From the NCBI GenBank assembly GCA_947487895.1, contig CANKYF010000001.1, forward strand, positions 1-64,000: DNA of 64,000 nucleotides. Reading direction: 5' to 3'. The translations under genes were made by a program, and so were the position numbers. Source of the DNA: an uncultured Flavobacteriaceae bacterium (lineage in GTDB: Bacteria > Bacteroidota > Bacteroidia > Flavobacteriales > Flavobacteriaceae). This document shows positions 1 to 8,897 of this stretch, one piece after another. Under the pieces are notes generated by a model, which saw only the letters and a program-made list of their open reading frames with translations, had not been told where the DNA came from and searched no databases. The number at the start of each line of letters is the position of its first letter. The stretch's first letter is position 1.

Positions 1-60
1 CTACAGGTGTAAAGGCAGTAATGTCATAGCCGAGTAGTACTAATAACCCATAGGCTTATT
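1..60 (+). rRNA. rrl: 23S ribosomal RNA, 3' end (partial)
   Basis: The first bases carry the conserved 23S tail (GAGTAGTACTAATAACCCAT followed by AGGCTTATT), in the form common in flavobacteria. The gene enters from the left edge. The exact 3' end is uncertain by a few bases. About 210 bases of AT-rich spacer without a tRNA separate it from the 5S gene. Confidence 0.9.
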
Positions 61-271
61 GTACGCCTGTTTTTTTACGCTTCGAGAGCCTCAACGGCCA
101 GAAGCAATGAGTTTTATTTTATTAAATGTTTATAATTTTTATGTAGTGACCTTTAAGGTCTTTTTCAATATGTTAAGATATTTGCGCAGAGCGCAGTTAA
201 TAGTGTTCAGTCATAGTTTACAGTATATAAGTTACTGCTAACTGATTACTGAGACTGCTAACTTAAAACTT

Positions 272-376
272 AAGGTGGTTATAGCGATGGGGCTCACCTC
301 TTACCATTCCGAACAGAGAAGTTAAGCCCATTAGCGCCGATGGTACTACAATTGTGGGAGAGTAGGTCGTTGCCTT
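272..376 (+). rRNA. rrf: 5S ribosomal RNA
   Basis: The stretch has the 5S core: GGTGGTTATAGCGATGGGG near the 5' end, then ACCATTCCGAACAGAGAAG, TTAAGCCCATTAGCGCCGAT and TGGGAGAGTAGGTCG. The ends pair weakly through AGGTGG and the GTTGCCT at the 3' side. It lies directly downstream of the 23S tail and just before a strong terminator, so it is the last gene of an rRNA operon. Ends are estimated from the closing stem. Confidence 0.95.
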
Positions 377-381
377 TTTTG

Positions 382-416
382 AATCCCGATTCTTTTTAGA
401 ATCGGGATTTTTTTTG
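382..416 (+). terminator. Rho-independent terminator of the rRNA operon
   Basis: A perfect 12-bp stem (AATCCCGATTCT with its complement at 398-409) closes a TTTT loop and is followed by a run of T. It stands six bases after the 5S gene. Confidence 0.93.
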
Positions 417-506
417 TTTATACTCAGGGGGATTTCTTTTTTTAATAAAATTCTTTCAAACGTTTCGTAATTTAGTATATTCAAGTTTTATTAATTATAC
501 CTTTTA

Positions 507-2942
507 ATGGCTCTAAATACAGAACTTGATTTAGCGTGGGACTTTGTTAATAACACAGATAGAAATGTGTTTTTAACAGGTAAAGCAGGTACTGGTAAAA
601 CTACATTTTTGCATAAACTTAAAATGCAAAGTTTAAAGCGTATGGTTGTGGTGGCTCCTACTGGTGTTGCTGCTATTAATGCAAAGGGAGTTACAATACA
701 TTCTTTTTTTCAGATGCCTTTTGGACCTATTTTACCTGATACCGATTTAAATGCTGGTAAAGGGTTTAATAGAAAGTTTAATAAAACTAAAATCAATATC
801 ATAAAATCTATGGATTTATTGGTCATTGATGAGATTAGTATGGTACGGGCAGACTTATTAGACGGTATTGATAAAACCTTGCGTCGGTTTAGAGATAAAA
901 ACAAAGTGTTTGGTGGTGTACAGCTTTTAATGATTGGAGATTTACAACAATTATCGCCAGTTATTAAAGAAGACGAGTGGCAATTATTAAGTAAGTATTA
1001 TAAAAACGGTTTCTTTTTTAGTAGTCATGCTTATGCAGCTTGTAATGCAATTACGGTAGAGTTGAAACATATTTATAGACAGGATAATCCTAAGTTTATT
1101 ACCATTTTAAATGAAATACGAAATAATGCTTTAACTCAAGCATCTGCTGATGAGTTGAACAAACGTTATTTACCCAATTTTGTTCCTGAAGAAGGTGACG
1201 GTTATATAGCATTAACCACCCATAACAATAGAGCTGAAAAAACAAATTACAGTGAGCTTGATAAATTAACCACCAAGAAAAAAACGTATAAGGCTAAAAT
1301 AGAAGGTAAGTTTCCTGAGTTCGCTTACCCAAATAAAGACGAACTTACTTTAAAAGTTGGTGCGCAAGTCATGTTTATTAAGAACGATAGTTCTGCAGAA
1401 AAACGTTATTTTAATGGTAAGATTGGTAAGGTCATTTTATTAGATAAAGATGAAGTGGTGGTGAAATGCCCTGATGACGAATATAATATTGTAACCACTC
1501 CCGAAATTTGGGAAAATATAAACTACACGGTTGATAAAGAAACAAATGCCATTACCGAAAACAAGATTGGATCTTATACACAAATGCCATTACGTTTGGC
1601 TTGGTCTATAACCATTCATAAAAGCCAAGGGTTAACGTTTGAGAAAGCCATTATTGATGCCCAAGGTGCTTTTGCGCATGGACAAACTTATGTTGCCTTG
1701 AGTAGATGTAAGTCTTTAGAAGGCTTAGTACTTAAGAGTAAGATTGATTCTAGTCAAATAATTAGTGATGCTAATGTGCTGTCTTTTAACAAAGATACAG
1801 CCGAAAATCAGCCTAATGAAAATGATTTACAAGCGAGTAAAACTGAATTTCAGTTGAATTTAATTTCAGAAGTTTTTGAGTTTTATAAATTCTTATATCC
1901 CATTAGTAGAATACTTGATTTATTTTATAAAAATAGAACCATTGTAGAGGGTAATATGGAAGCACCTTTACTAAAAATGAAAGAAGGTGTTGCTAATTTA
2001 TTAAAGGTAAGTAATGGATTTAAGGCACAGTTAAAAGAATTATCCAAATCTGGAGAATTACCTGAGTTTAGTGAAGAAATTCAGGAGCGTTTTATAAAAG
2101 GCATTACTTATTTTAGTGCGCAAACTAAAGAGTATATTAGTGAACCTTTTAAAGTCTTAGGATTTACTACAGATAATAAAACGGTTGAGAAAGATATTAA
2201 TAAACCGCTTGATAGTATTGAAGCCTTTTTAGCTACTAAACTATTGTATTTTGAAGGTTTAAAGGAAGGCTTTAAAAGTGAGGCATTTTTGAAGTTGCGT
2301 GCTAAGTCTGTCTTTATGGCGAAGGAAAAGCCTAAGAAACCTAGAAAAACTGTGATTGATGGCACAACGAATGTTGAGTTGTTTGAATTGCTACGTGTAC
2401 TTAGAAATGATATTGCCCAGGCTAATGATTTGATACATTACCAAGTATTTACACAAAAAGCACTCTACGAGATTTGCGAAACTTTACCAACCAACAAAGC
2501 TGAATTACTAAAAGTAAATGGCATGGGTAAAACACGTGTTGAGAAATACGGAACTGCCATTTTAGAGGTGATTATTGAGTTTTGTGATGAGAATGATATT
2601 GAGACTTCTTCTGATATTGATATTTTTGAACCTGAAAAGCCAAAACGAAAAAAAGGAGATACTAAAAAAGAATCTCTAGCACTTTTTAAAGAAGGAAAAA
2701 CTGCGGAGCAGATTGCCGATGTACGTGAACTTAACGTGAATACCATTATAGGGCATTTGGCAAGTTTTATACCTACAGGTGAAGTGAAAATTACAGATTT
2801 AATTTCTGAAGCACATTACGAAGAATTGAAAATACTTATTCCTAAAACTAAATTTGATAACTTATCAAGTTTAAAGCATCAGTTAGACGATAAATATACT
2901 TTTGGCGAATTGCGATTGGTTTTAGATGATTTAAGTTTATAG
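507..2942 (+). CDS. PIF1/RecD-like superfamily 1 helicase with HRDC and HTH tail
   Basis: ATP-dependent DNA helicase of the SF1B PIF1 type, expected to act on replication forks or DNA structures. Visible motifs are Walker A GKAGTGKT (25-32), Walker B DEISM (108-112), GDLQQLSPV in motif III, a UvrD-C-like HKSQGLTFEKAIID stretch and the final QTYVALSRC motif. An HRDC domain (about 624-690, with VNGMGKTRVEKYG) and a winged-helix HTH_40 segment (about 718-811) follow; both are known from RecQ C-termini. At 811 residues it matches the long bacteroidetal PIF1 form. It is the first gene after the rRNA operon. The start is the ATG that best precedes the Walker A core; no Shine-Dalgarno is visible. 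Confidence 0.9.
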   Translation: MALNTELDLAWDFVNNTDRNVFLTGKAGTGKTTFLHKLKMQSLKRMVVVAPTGVAAINAKGVTIHSFFQMPFGPILPDTDLNAGKGFNRKFNKTKINIIKSMDLLVIDEISMVRADLLDGIDKTLRRFRDKNKVFGGVQLLMIGDLQQLSPVIKEDEWQLLSKYYKNGFFFSSHAYAACNAITVELKHIYRQDNPKFITILNEIRNNALTQASADELNKRYLPNFVPEEGDGYIALTTHNNRAEKTNYSELDKLTTKKKTYKAKIEGKFPEFAYPNKDELTLKVGAQVMFIKNDSSAEKRYFNGKIGKVILLDKDEVVVKCPDDEYNIVTTPEIWENINYTVDKETNAITENKIGSYTQMPLRLAWSITIHKSQGLTFEKAIIDAQGAFAHGQTYVALSRCKSLEGLVLKSKIDSSQIISDANVLSFNKDTAENQPNENDLQASKTEFQLNLISEVFEFYKFLYPISRILDLFYKNRTIVEGNMEAPLLKMKEGVANLLKVSNGFKAQLKELSKSGELPEFSEEIQERFIKGITYFSAQTKEYISEPFKVLGFTTDNKTVEKDINKPLDSIEAFLATKLLYFEGLKEGFKSEAFLKLRAKSVFMAKEKPKKPRKTVIDGTTNVELFELLRVLRNDIAQANDLIHYQVFTQKALYEICETLPTNKAELLKVNGMGKTRVEKYGTAILEVIIEFCDENDIETSSDIDIFEPEKPKRKKGDTKKESLALFKEGKTAEQIADVRELNVNTIIGHLASFIPTGEVKITDLISEAHYEELKILIPKTKFDNLSSLKHQLDDKYTFGELRLVLDDLSL

Positions 2943-3072
2943 CCGTTTGTGGAATTATTCATTAGTTTTTGAGTTCATATAATTTTTTTAAAAAAAGAGT
3001 AAGCTCTGTGTGTAATAAATGACTAACAAACAAAAATTTTAGAATTCAAATTATTTAGTTATTTTAGTTACT

Positions 3073-3576
3073 ATGAATATTATCATCGAGTCTTCTCTTA
3101 GAACCCTTCAAAAATCTAGATTTTTATTAGAACAACTTAGCGATGATGAACTTAGTAATGCCTCGATTTCACCTTATTATTCCAGTATAGGGTGTCATTT
3201 AAGACATATTCTGGATTTTTATGACTGTATTTTTAATGCAGATGAAAATAGTAATACCATAGACTTAACTGCAAGAAGTAGAAATAAAGAAGTGGAATGT
3301 AAATGTTGTAAGGCTATCTCTTATTTAGATACTATAGAAGAAAAGTTAAAATCTTTAAATTCTAAAATGGATAAGTTGGTTACAGTAATTGATGATTTAG
3401 GTCTTGGTAAAGTAGAAATGCAATATACTATGGCTTCATTATTCTCTCAGGCTAACAGTCATACCATACATCATTACGCCATTATAAACTACATTCTTGA
3501 AGGCCTAAAAATCAGCTTTGAAGATTCAGATTTTGGATATAATCCAACAACTCCAAAAGCTGTGGTTGAAAATTAG
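3073..3576 (+). CDS. DinB-like metal-binding four-helix protein
   Basis: 167-residue soluble protein of the DinB/YfiT type. The scattered metal-ligand histidines are present: H42 and H45 in GCHLRHILDF, and H130, H133 and H134 in SHTIHHYAI near the C-terminus. It also carries an unusual C-K-C-C cluster (76-79) in the middle. Members of this fold are thiol-dependent transferases or uncharacterised; the substrate here is unknown. The stop overlaps the stop of the convergent DUF6095 gene by four bases. Confidence 0.7.
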   Translation: MNIIIESSLRTLQKSRFLLEQLSDDELSNASISPYYSSIGCHLRHILDFYDCIFNADENSNTIDLTARSRNKEVECKCCKAISYLDTIEEKLKSLNSKMDKLVTVIDDLGLGKVEMQYTMASLFSQANSHTIHHYAIINYILEGLKISFEDSDFGYNPTTPKAVVEN

Positions 3577-3812
3577 GAGCTTTTCTTTTTAAACATACTG
3601 TTCATTATCGTTTTTATTCCTTTAAACATCATTATTACTGCCATAACACATATTGCACAGCCAATAATAAGTAATGGCAAATAAAGAGGAGCATCTGGTT
3701 TACTATAAGCAAAACTTAATAGTATTGGCCCCATAAATAAGCTACCAACAGCGAACAATAATGTTTTAATACCTTTAAATAATTCTTTTTTGTCAGTTTT
3801 ATTTTCTTCCAT
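3573..3812 (-). CDS. DUF6095-like small inner-membrane protein
   Basis: A 79-residue protein starting MEENKTDKKELFKG. It has two hydrophobic segments (LLFAVGSLFMGPILLSFAY and LPLLIIGCAICVMAVIMMF) and a lysine-rich tail. I chose the internal ATG at 3812 because the reading frame upstream of it runs through the end of murQ and looks random; the remaining overlap with murQ is 14 bases. It resembles the short DUF6095 proteins that follow murQ in flavobacteria. Function unknown; co-transcription with murQ suggests an envelope role, which is inference. Confidence 0.72.
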   Translation of the reverse strand: MEENKTDKKELFKGIKTLLFAVGSLFMGPILLSFAYSKPDAPLYLPLLIIGCAICVMAVIMMFKGIKTIMNSMFKKKSS

Positions 3813-4620
3813 TTTTATAATTTTCAATTGCTGAACGTACATTACCAAATTCCTTTAAGAGGCATTGAGCTTGTTTTTCTGGTATGTTTAATTCATTCAT
3901 TATCATTTTGGTTCCTCTATCAACTAGTTTATTATTACTTAGTTGCATATCAACCATTTTATTTCCTTTAATATGCCCCAGTTGTATCATAGTTGATGTA
4001 GTAATCATATTCAAAACTAATTTTTGGGCGGTGCCTGCTTTCATTCTAGAGCTACCAGTTACAAACTCTGGACCTACAATAACTTCTATAGGAAATTGAG
4101 CCGTTTGTGATAACGGACTATTATGATTACAAGTAATACACCCTGTAATAATACTATTGTCATTACACATTTTTAGAGCTGAAATTACATAAGGCGTTGT
4201 GCCAGAAGCAGCAATACCTATTACTACATCTTTATGTGAAATGTCATGTTTTTTTAAATCTTCCCAACCTAATGTTGTAGAGTCTTCAGCAAATTCAACA
4301 GCCTTTCTTATGGCAGAATCACCACCAGCAATAAGCCCTACCACTAACTCATGAGGTACTCCAAAAGTTGGAGGACATTCTGAGGCATCAACTATGCCCA
4401 ATCTACCACTAGTGCCAGCACCAATATAAAATAACCTTCCACCAGATTTTAATTTGTTTACTACTTGCGTTATTAATACTTCTATTTGCGGTAGTGCTTT
4501 TTCAACAGCAAGAGGTACAGTTTTATCTTCATTATTAATATTAGAGAGTAATTCACCAACACTCATGTTTTCTAAGTGGTTGTAATGCGAATCTTGCTCA
4601 GTAGTTTTTGTAAAGCTCAT
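3799..4620 (-). CDS. murQ: N-acetylmuramic acid 6-phosphate etherase
   Basis: Cleaves the lactyl ether of MurNAc-6-phosphate to give GlcNAc-6-phosphate and D-lactate in peptidoglycan recycling. The SIS sugar-isomerase fold is shown by GAGTSGRLG (67-75), directly followed by DASECPPTFG with the conserved glutamate E81, plus GSSRMKAGTAQKLVLN. The conserved NNEDKTVPLAVE stretch (29-40) fixes the N-terminal region. At 273 residues it is slightly shorter than the E. coli enzyme. The start codon lies only four bases after a perfect -7 promoter element, suggesting a leaderless message. Confidence 0.94.
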   Translation of the reverse strand: MSFTKTTEQDSHYNHLENMSVGELLSNINNEDKTVPLAVEKALPQIEVLITQVVNKLKSGGRLFYIGAGTSGRLGIVDASECPPTFGVPHELVVGLIAGGDSAIRKAVEFAEDSTTLGWEDLKKHDISHKDVVIGIAASGTTPYVISALKMCNDNSIITGCITCNHNSPLSQTAQFPIEVIVGPEFVTGSSRMKAGTAQKLVLNMITTSTMIQLGHIKGNKMVDMQLSNNKLVDRGTKMIMNELNIPEKQAQCLLKEFGNVRSAIENYKNGRK

Positions 4621-4624
4621 GCAT

Positions 4625-4632
4625 CAAAAGTA
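4625..4632 (-). promoter_or_regulatory. -7 promoter element of murQ
   Basis: Read on the minus strand the bases are TACTTTTG, a full match to TAnnTTTG. No TTG stands at the usual -33 distance. Only four bases separate it from the murQ ATG, so transcription would start at or beside the start codon. Confidence 0.55.
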
Positions 4633-4649
4633 TAAATAAATATACACTT

Positions 4650-6110
4650 CTAATCATAAACGATGTCTTCTACTTCTATTTTTTTATTATTGATAAAATC
4701 ATAAAGTGTTAACTGTCTTAAAATATAGTAGTTTTGCCAAAATTTTTGAAGAGAATCTAAATATTGAAAAATGGCTCTATCTTTTTCTTGAAGTGCTATG
4801 TTTAAATCTGTAATTGTGATTTTTCCTAATATGTAGCGTTTTTTAGAAATATCATATCTTTTAAGTGCTACTTCTTTTGCTTTTTCAGAAGTGAATAAAA
4901 AATCTCTTTGATTAGACCAATTTAAAACGTGTAGATAGATTTCTTGTTCAAATTCTTGCTTGTCTTGTTTTATGTTATTGTTGGTAAGATCTAAATTTGC
5001 CTCTGCCATTTTTCGCTTGGATTTAGAAACTCCCCAATCAAAAATGGGTATTTCAAGCGAGACTCTTACATTTTGTTGTTTATTAAAATTATTGAATAAA
5101 CTGTTAAACTCGTCACCATTTTGAGATATTCCAAAATTAGCAACAATACCAAGGTTCAACCTATTATTACCTTTTTGAAAAGCAACTTCTTTTTCGGCTT
5201 GAAGCCTTTTGCGTCTAAATTCAATCACAGCTTTTCGGTTATTGTTGGCTTCTTCAAGTGCTTTATCTAAGTCTACTTCAAAAAGTGGTAATTTTTCAGG
5301 GATATCTAATTCTATATCTTCAGTTTCTAATTCTAAGTATCTTGCTAAATTTTGCGAGGTTCTTTTTAATTCTATAGTTCTAGAAGTTACATTGTTTTTT
5401 GAATTAAGTAAGGTTAATTCCATTTGAAGTAAATCGTTTTCAGCAATTTTCCCCATTTTATATCTACCTGCTGAAATTTTATATAAAGTATCTTGGTTAG
5501 ATAAATTAGTATTAGCTATTTCTAATTGTTTTTGTGCTTTTAGTAATTGAAAATAGCGTCTACAAGTACTTACCGAAATTTGTTCCATATTCTCAACAAA
5601 CTCTCTTCTAGATTCTTCATACATTAAAGGCTCTATTTTTTTATCCCATTTAAAACTATTAAATAATAAAGAGTTTTGACTATAGCGAAGTGTAAAAGGA
5701 ATGATTGAATAGCCTATATTATCGTCTAAGCCAAAAAGTTCTACGCGCTCTAAATTTGAATTTACAGATAGTGTACCTCCTGTATAAGGTATATTTTGAG
5801 AGATAGATAAACCACCTTCTAAAAGTAATTGATTTTGATTTACAAAAATGTCTTGCCCCACATCATTAGTGATTCTTCTAACGGCATTTCTATATTCAGG
5901 TAGTGTAGCATTTAGCCTTAATTCAGGTAAAAAACTAGCCCTATAATTTCTAAATTGCCAATAACTTCTTTCATTTCTGTTTAGGTTTATTTTATAGTCT
6001 GGAGATTTCTTTTTCGCTATTTCAATGGCTTGATTTAACGTCACTTTTTTTGACTGAGAATAATTAATTAATGGAAAAATAAAGATTATTAGAAAGATTA
6101 ATTTTTTCAC
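4650..6110 (-). CDS. TolC-family outer membrane efflux protein
   Basis: Outer-membrane channel of a tripartite export system. A signal peptide (MKKLIFLIIFIFPLINYSQS) precedes about 465 residues with the repeated alpha-helical OEP layout. Typical pieces are VTLNQAIEIAKKKSPDYKIN at the start of the mature protein, the KMGKIAENDLLQMELTLLNS stretch in the middle, and YILGKITITDLNIALQEKDR near the end of the second repeat. Length (486) is normal. It is the last gene of the adaptor-permease-TolC operon, 36 bases after the permease. Confidence 0.92.
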   Translation of the reverse strand: MKKLIFLIIFIFPLINYSQSKKVTLNQAIEIAKKKSPDYKINLNRNERSYWQFRNYRASFLPELRLNATLPEYRNAVRRITNDVGQDIFVNQNQLLLEGGLSISQNIPYTGGTLSVNSNLERVELFGLDDNIGYSIIPFTLRYSQNSLLFNSFKWDKKIEPLMYEESRREFVENMEQISVSTCRRYFQLLKAQKQLEIANTNLSNQDTLYKISAGRYKMGKIAENDLLQMELTLLNSKNNVTSRTIELKRTSQNLARYLELETEDIELDIPEKLPLFEVDLDKALEEANNNRKAVIEFRRKRLQAEKEVAFQKGNNRLNLGIVANFGISQNGDEFNSLFNNFNKQQNVRVSLEIPIFDWGVSKSKRKMAEANLDLTNNNIKQDKQEFEQEIYLHVLNWSNQRDFLFTSEKAKEVALKRYDISKKRYILGKITITDLNIALQEKDRAIFQYLDSLQKFWQNYYILRQLTLYDFINNKKIEVEDIVYD

Positions 6111-6146
6111 AGGATTACTTTGTTTAATTGATTGATGAACGGTTTT

Positions 6147-7502
6147 TTATTCAGATCTTAAAGCTTCAATAGGTCTTTTTTTAGCGGCAGATTTAGCAGG
6201 AAGAATTCCGAAAACTAACCCTATAGTAACAGCTATAAAAAAGGAGATTAGTATTGAGCTTAACGATAAAATAGTTTCTATTCCAGAAAATATTTCAATA
6301 AGATAGGCTCCAATAATACCAACTATAATTCCAATGATACCACCTCCCAAACTAATTAGTGTAGATTCTGATAAGAATTGTAATATCACATCTTCTTGAG
6401 TGGCTCCTATTGCTCTAATAATACCTATTTCTTTTGTGCGTTCTAAAACTGATGCAAGCATGATATTCATGATGCCAATTCCACCAATTAATAGGGATAT
6501 GCCAGCTATAATACTCAAAACTATATTGAAAATTTGTTTTGTTTTTTGTTGTTGTTTGAGAAGTTGAATAGGAATAGTGATTTCAAAGTCTAGTACATCA
6601 TTATGTCTTCTTTTAAGCATTTTACTTAATACTTCAGCAGTAGCCTTTAGTTCGTTAGAATTATTTACTTGTACTGTAAGTTTATCAATTTGATGATAAT
6701 TACCTCTAGGAATTCTTTTTTTAGGACCATTATTTCTATTTCTTCTGGCATTAAGATTATCGGTTATAACTTTTCTATCTTTATATCTAACCAAGAAAGT
6801 CTTTATTGGAATATAAACATCTTGATTGAGATCTCGTATACCAAGGTTTTCTTGAGCTTTATCAGAAATTAATTTTTCTTCAATCACTCCAACTACTTGT
6901 AACCAAACGTCTTTAACTTTAATACGTTTGCCAATGGCACTTTCGCCAGTAAATACTTTTTTCTCTACTTTTCTACCAATTATACATACGGGCAATGCAT
7001 TTTTAGATTGATATTCTGAAAAAAAATGTCCTTTATCTATTTGAATATTTGAAGTTTTAAAAAAGTTAGAACTTACACCTATAAGTTTAACAGAATTTTG
7101 CTTTCCGTTATTAATAACATAGGTATTCATTATAATTTCTGAACTAACTACCTTAACACTTGGTATGTTTTTTTTAACGCTTTCTGCATCAAGAATATCG
7201 AGTCCTTTAGAAAACTTTTTTGTTTCTTTATTGCTGCTTTCATCATCATCATTATTTTCATTATCAGGATTCGTTTTGTCATGAATTGGTGTGACAACTA
7301 TATTATTAACTCCTACTAATTCTAATTGTGATAAAATTTCTTTTTCAGCACCATTTCCTATTGCAAGCATTGTTATTACAGCTGCTACTCCAAAAATGAT
7401 CCCTAAAGCAGTGAGAAAGGTTCTAAATTTATTAGCGCTAATTAATCTAAAAGCTTCAGAAAAGTTAGATTTAAGTTTTTCTAAAAGTATTTTGTCTATC
7501 AT
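6147..7502 (-). CDS. ABC transporter permease, MacB/FtsX type (no ATPase domain)
   Basis: Inner-membrane subunit of a macrolide-exporter-type ABC system. A first membrane segment near residues 28-48 (FLTALGIIFGVAAVITMLAI) is followed by a periplasmic MacB_PCD domain and three C-terminal FtsX segments, including SLLIGGIGIMNIMLASVLER and the TKEIGIIRAIGA loop. Unlike full MacB it has no nucleotide-binding domain, and none is encoded nearby. Its ATG overlaps the adaptor stop by one base (TAATG), indicating translational coupling. A charged stretch around 70-90 (DNENNDDDESSNKETKK) is low complexity. Confidence 0.9.
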   Translation of the reverse strand: MIDKILLEKLKSNFSEAFRLISANKFRTFLTALGIIFGVAAVITMLAIGNGAEKEILSQLELVGVNNIVVTPIHDKTNPDNENNDDDESSNKETKKFSKGLDILDAESVKKNIPSVKVVSSEIIMNTYVINNGKQNSVKLIGVSSNFFKTSNIQIDKGHFFSEYQSKNALPVCIIGRKVEKKVFTGESAIGKRIKVKDVWLQVVGVIEEKLISDKAQENLGIRDLNQDVYIPIKTFLVRYKDRKVITDNLNARRNRNNGPKKRIPRGNYHQIDKLTVQVNNSNELKATAEVLSKMLKRRHNDVLDFEITIPIQLLKQQQKTKQIFNIVLSIIAGISLLIGGIGIMNIMLASVLERTKEIGIIRAIGATQEDVILQFLSESTLISLGGGIIGIIVGIIGAYLIEIFSGIETILSLSSILISFFIAVTIGLVFGILPAKSAAKKRPIEALRSE

Positions 7503-8749
7503 TATTCGTCTAATAACTTTATACTTTTTTCTTCTAACCCTTCTGGTTTACTTAAGAATACGGTTTCATTTTCTTTTAGTCCTTTTTCTATGATAGCCAC
7601 TTCATTGTTTGCCATACCTAGTTTTACTTGTTTCTTTTGAGCAGAATATCCAGATTTAGAGTAAACATAACTTATAGAGTCTTTGGTGAATATAGATTCT
7701 AAAGGTACCATAAGTACATCATCAATTTCATCTGTTTTAATTCTATTAGAAGTGGTCATACCTGGTCTTATATTTTCATTGGTTCCATTTAGTTTAATTA
7801 AAACTTGAAAAAGCTTAATATCAGATCCTCTTTTATTTTCTCCAATGTTAGCAACACTTGTAACTTCTCCTGTTAGTTCAATTTCAGGAAAAGCGTCGAA
7901 ACCAATAATTACAGTTTGTCCTTCCTTAATTTTTCTTATATCTACTTCATTGCTATACGTTTTTGATTCCATTTTAGTTAAATCTGGTAAACTTGCAATT
8001 GCAGGTTCCCAAGGTGAAATGGTAGAGCCTACTTTCTTTTTGTTTCCATTCCAGTCTTTAACATAGGTAACCATTCCTTCATCATCAGAATGAATAGTGA
8101 ATTGCTTTTGTAGTTGACCTAGTTCTTCAATCTTCTTTTTAATTTTTGCAACCTCTGTGCCTACTTGAACCATTTTAGCAACCGCTTTTCTCTTCTTTAT
8201 AGAGTAATCTTCTTTTTTTTCTTTTAAATCCCTTTCATTTTTTTCAATATTAATTTCTAATTTTTTAATGGTAGTTGGAGGTTCGTATATTGAGCTTTTT
8301 AGTTCAAGTTTATCGTCTTCTATTTTAAATTGAAGGTCTTTTATAGTGTTGCGTTCTTGCTTTAAAGTAAGTGTAGTATCAAGTTGTTGTTGCGTGTATT
8401 TAGATTGAGCACTTTCTAAATTAAGCATGGCATCATTTATTTTACCGTTTACTTCAGAAGGGTCTAGTTTGCCTATATAACCGCCTTTTTTTACTACGGT
8501 GCCTTCTGGAACTAAATCCTGTATTTTTAATTGATATATTTGATACCTTCTAGTACCTGTAGGCCCTAATATTTTTTTTGAACTAGTAGATTGAGCTTCC
8601 CCAGAAATGTATACTTCATTTATAAAAGTACCTTTTTCAACTTGGGTGGTAAGCGAAATATCATCTTCACCACTAACGCCAAAATAATAATAACCAATAA
8701 TTAATAAGATGATTGCACTAGCTATTAAAACTATTTTTTTTCTACTCAT
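7502..8749 (-). CDS. HlyD/MacA-type periplasmic adaptor protein
   Basis: Membrane-fusion protein that bridges the inner-membrane permease and the TolC channel. It has an N-terminal anchor (VLIASAIILLIIGYYYFG), a lipoyl half (VPEGTVVKKGGYIGKLDPSE), a long coiled-coil hairpin (about 95-215, rich in K and E), then the second lipoyl half and beta-barrel (TISPWEPAIASLPDLTKMES, RPGMTTSNRI). 415 residues is normal. It is the first gene of a three-gene operon. A -7 element lies about 40 bases upstream. Confidence 0.9.
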   Translation of the reverse strand: MSRKKIVLIASAIILLIIGYYYFGVSGEDDISLTTQVEKGTFINEVYISGEAQSTSSKKILGPTGTRRYQIYQLKIQDLVPEGTVVKKGGYIGKLDPSEVNGKINDAMLNLESAQSKYTQQQLDTTLTLKQERNTIKDLQFKIEDDKLELKSSIYEPPTTIKKLEINIEKNERDLKEKKEDYSIKKRKAVAKMVQVGTEVAKIKKKIEELGQLQKQFTIHSDDEGMVTYVKDWNGNKKKVGSTISPWEPAIASLPDLTKMESKTYSNEVDIRKIKEGQTVIIGFDAFPEIELTGEVTSVANIGENKRGSDIKLFQVLIKLNGTNENIRPGMTTSNRIKTDEIDDVLMVPLESIFTKDSISYVYSKSGYSAQKKQVKLGMANNEVAIIEKGLKENETVFLSKPEGLEEKSIKLLDE

Positions 8750-8790
8750 ATATAACTTTTTAGTAGTTGGTAATTAGGTTGATAACTACC

Positions 8791-8798
8791 CAAAGTTA
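8791..8798 (-). promoter_or_regulatory. -7 promoter element of the adaptor-permease-TolC operon
   Basis: The minus strand reads TAACTTTG, a full TAnnTTTG match, about 40 bases before the adaptor start. No clear TTG at -33 was found. Confidence 0.45.
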
Positions 8799-8897
8799 AA
8801 GTTTGTAAGATTAGTTTTAGTTAAAGAACACTTAAAATATTATATTATTGTAAATGCAATATTTTGCGCATAGTATTAATAGTATGTGAGCTAAGTT

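Noticed and set aside
59-241. 60-codon plus-strand frame between 23S and 5S
   Set aside because: It is the transcribed spacer of the rRNA operon; composition is not protein-like and the frame begins inside the 23S tail region.
263-484. 73-codon minus-strand frame across the 5S gene and terminator
   Set aside because: Antisense to 5S rRNA and to the terminator stem; no homology pattern.
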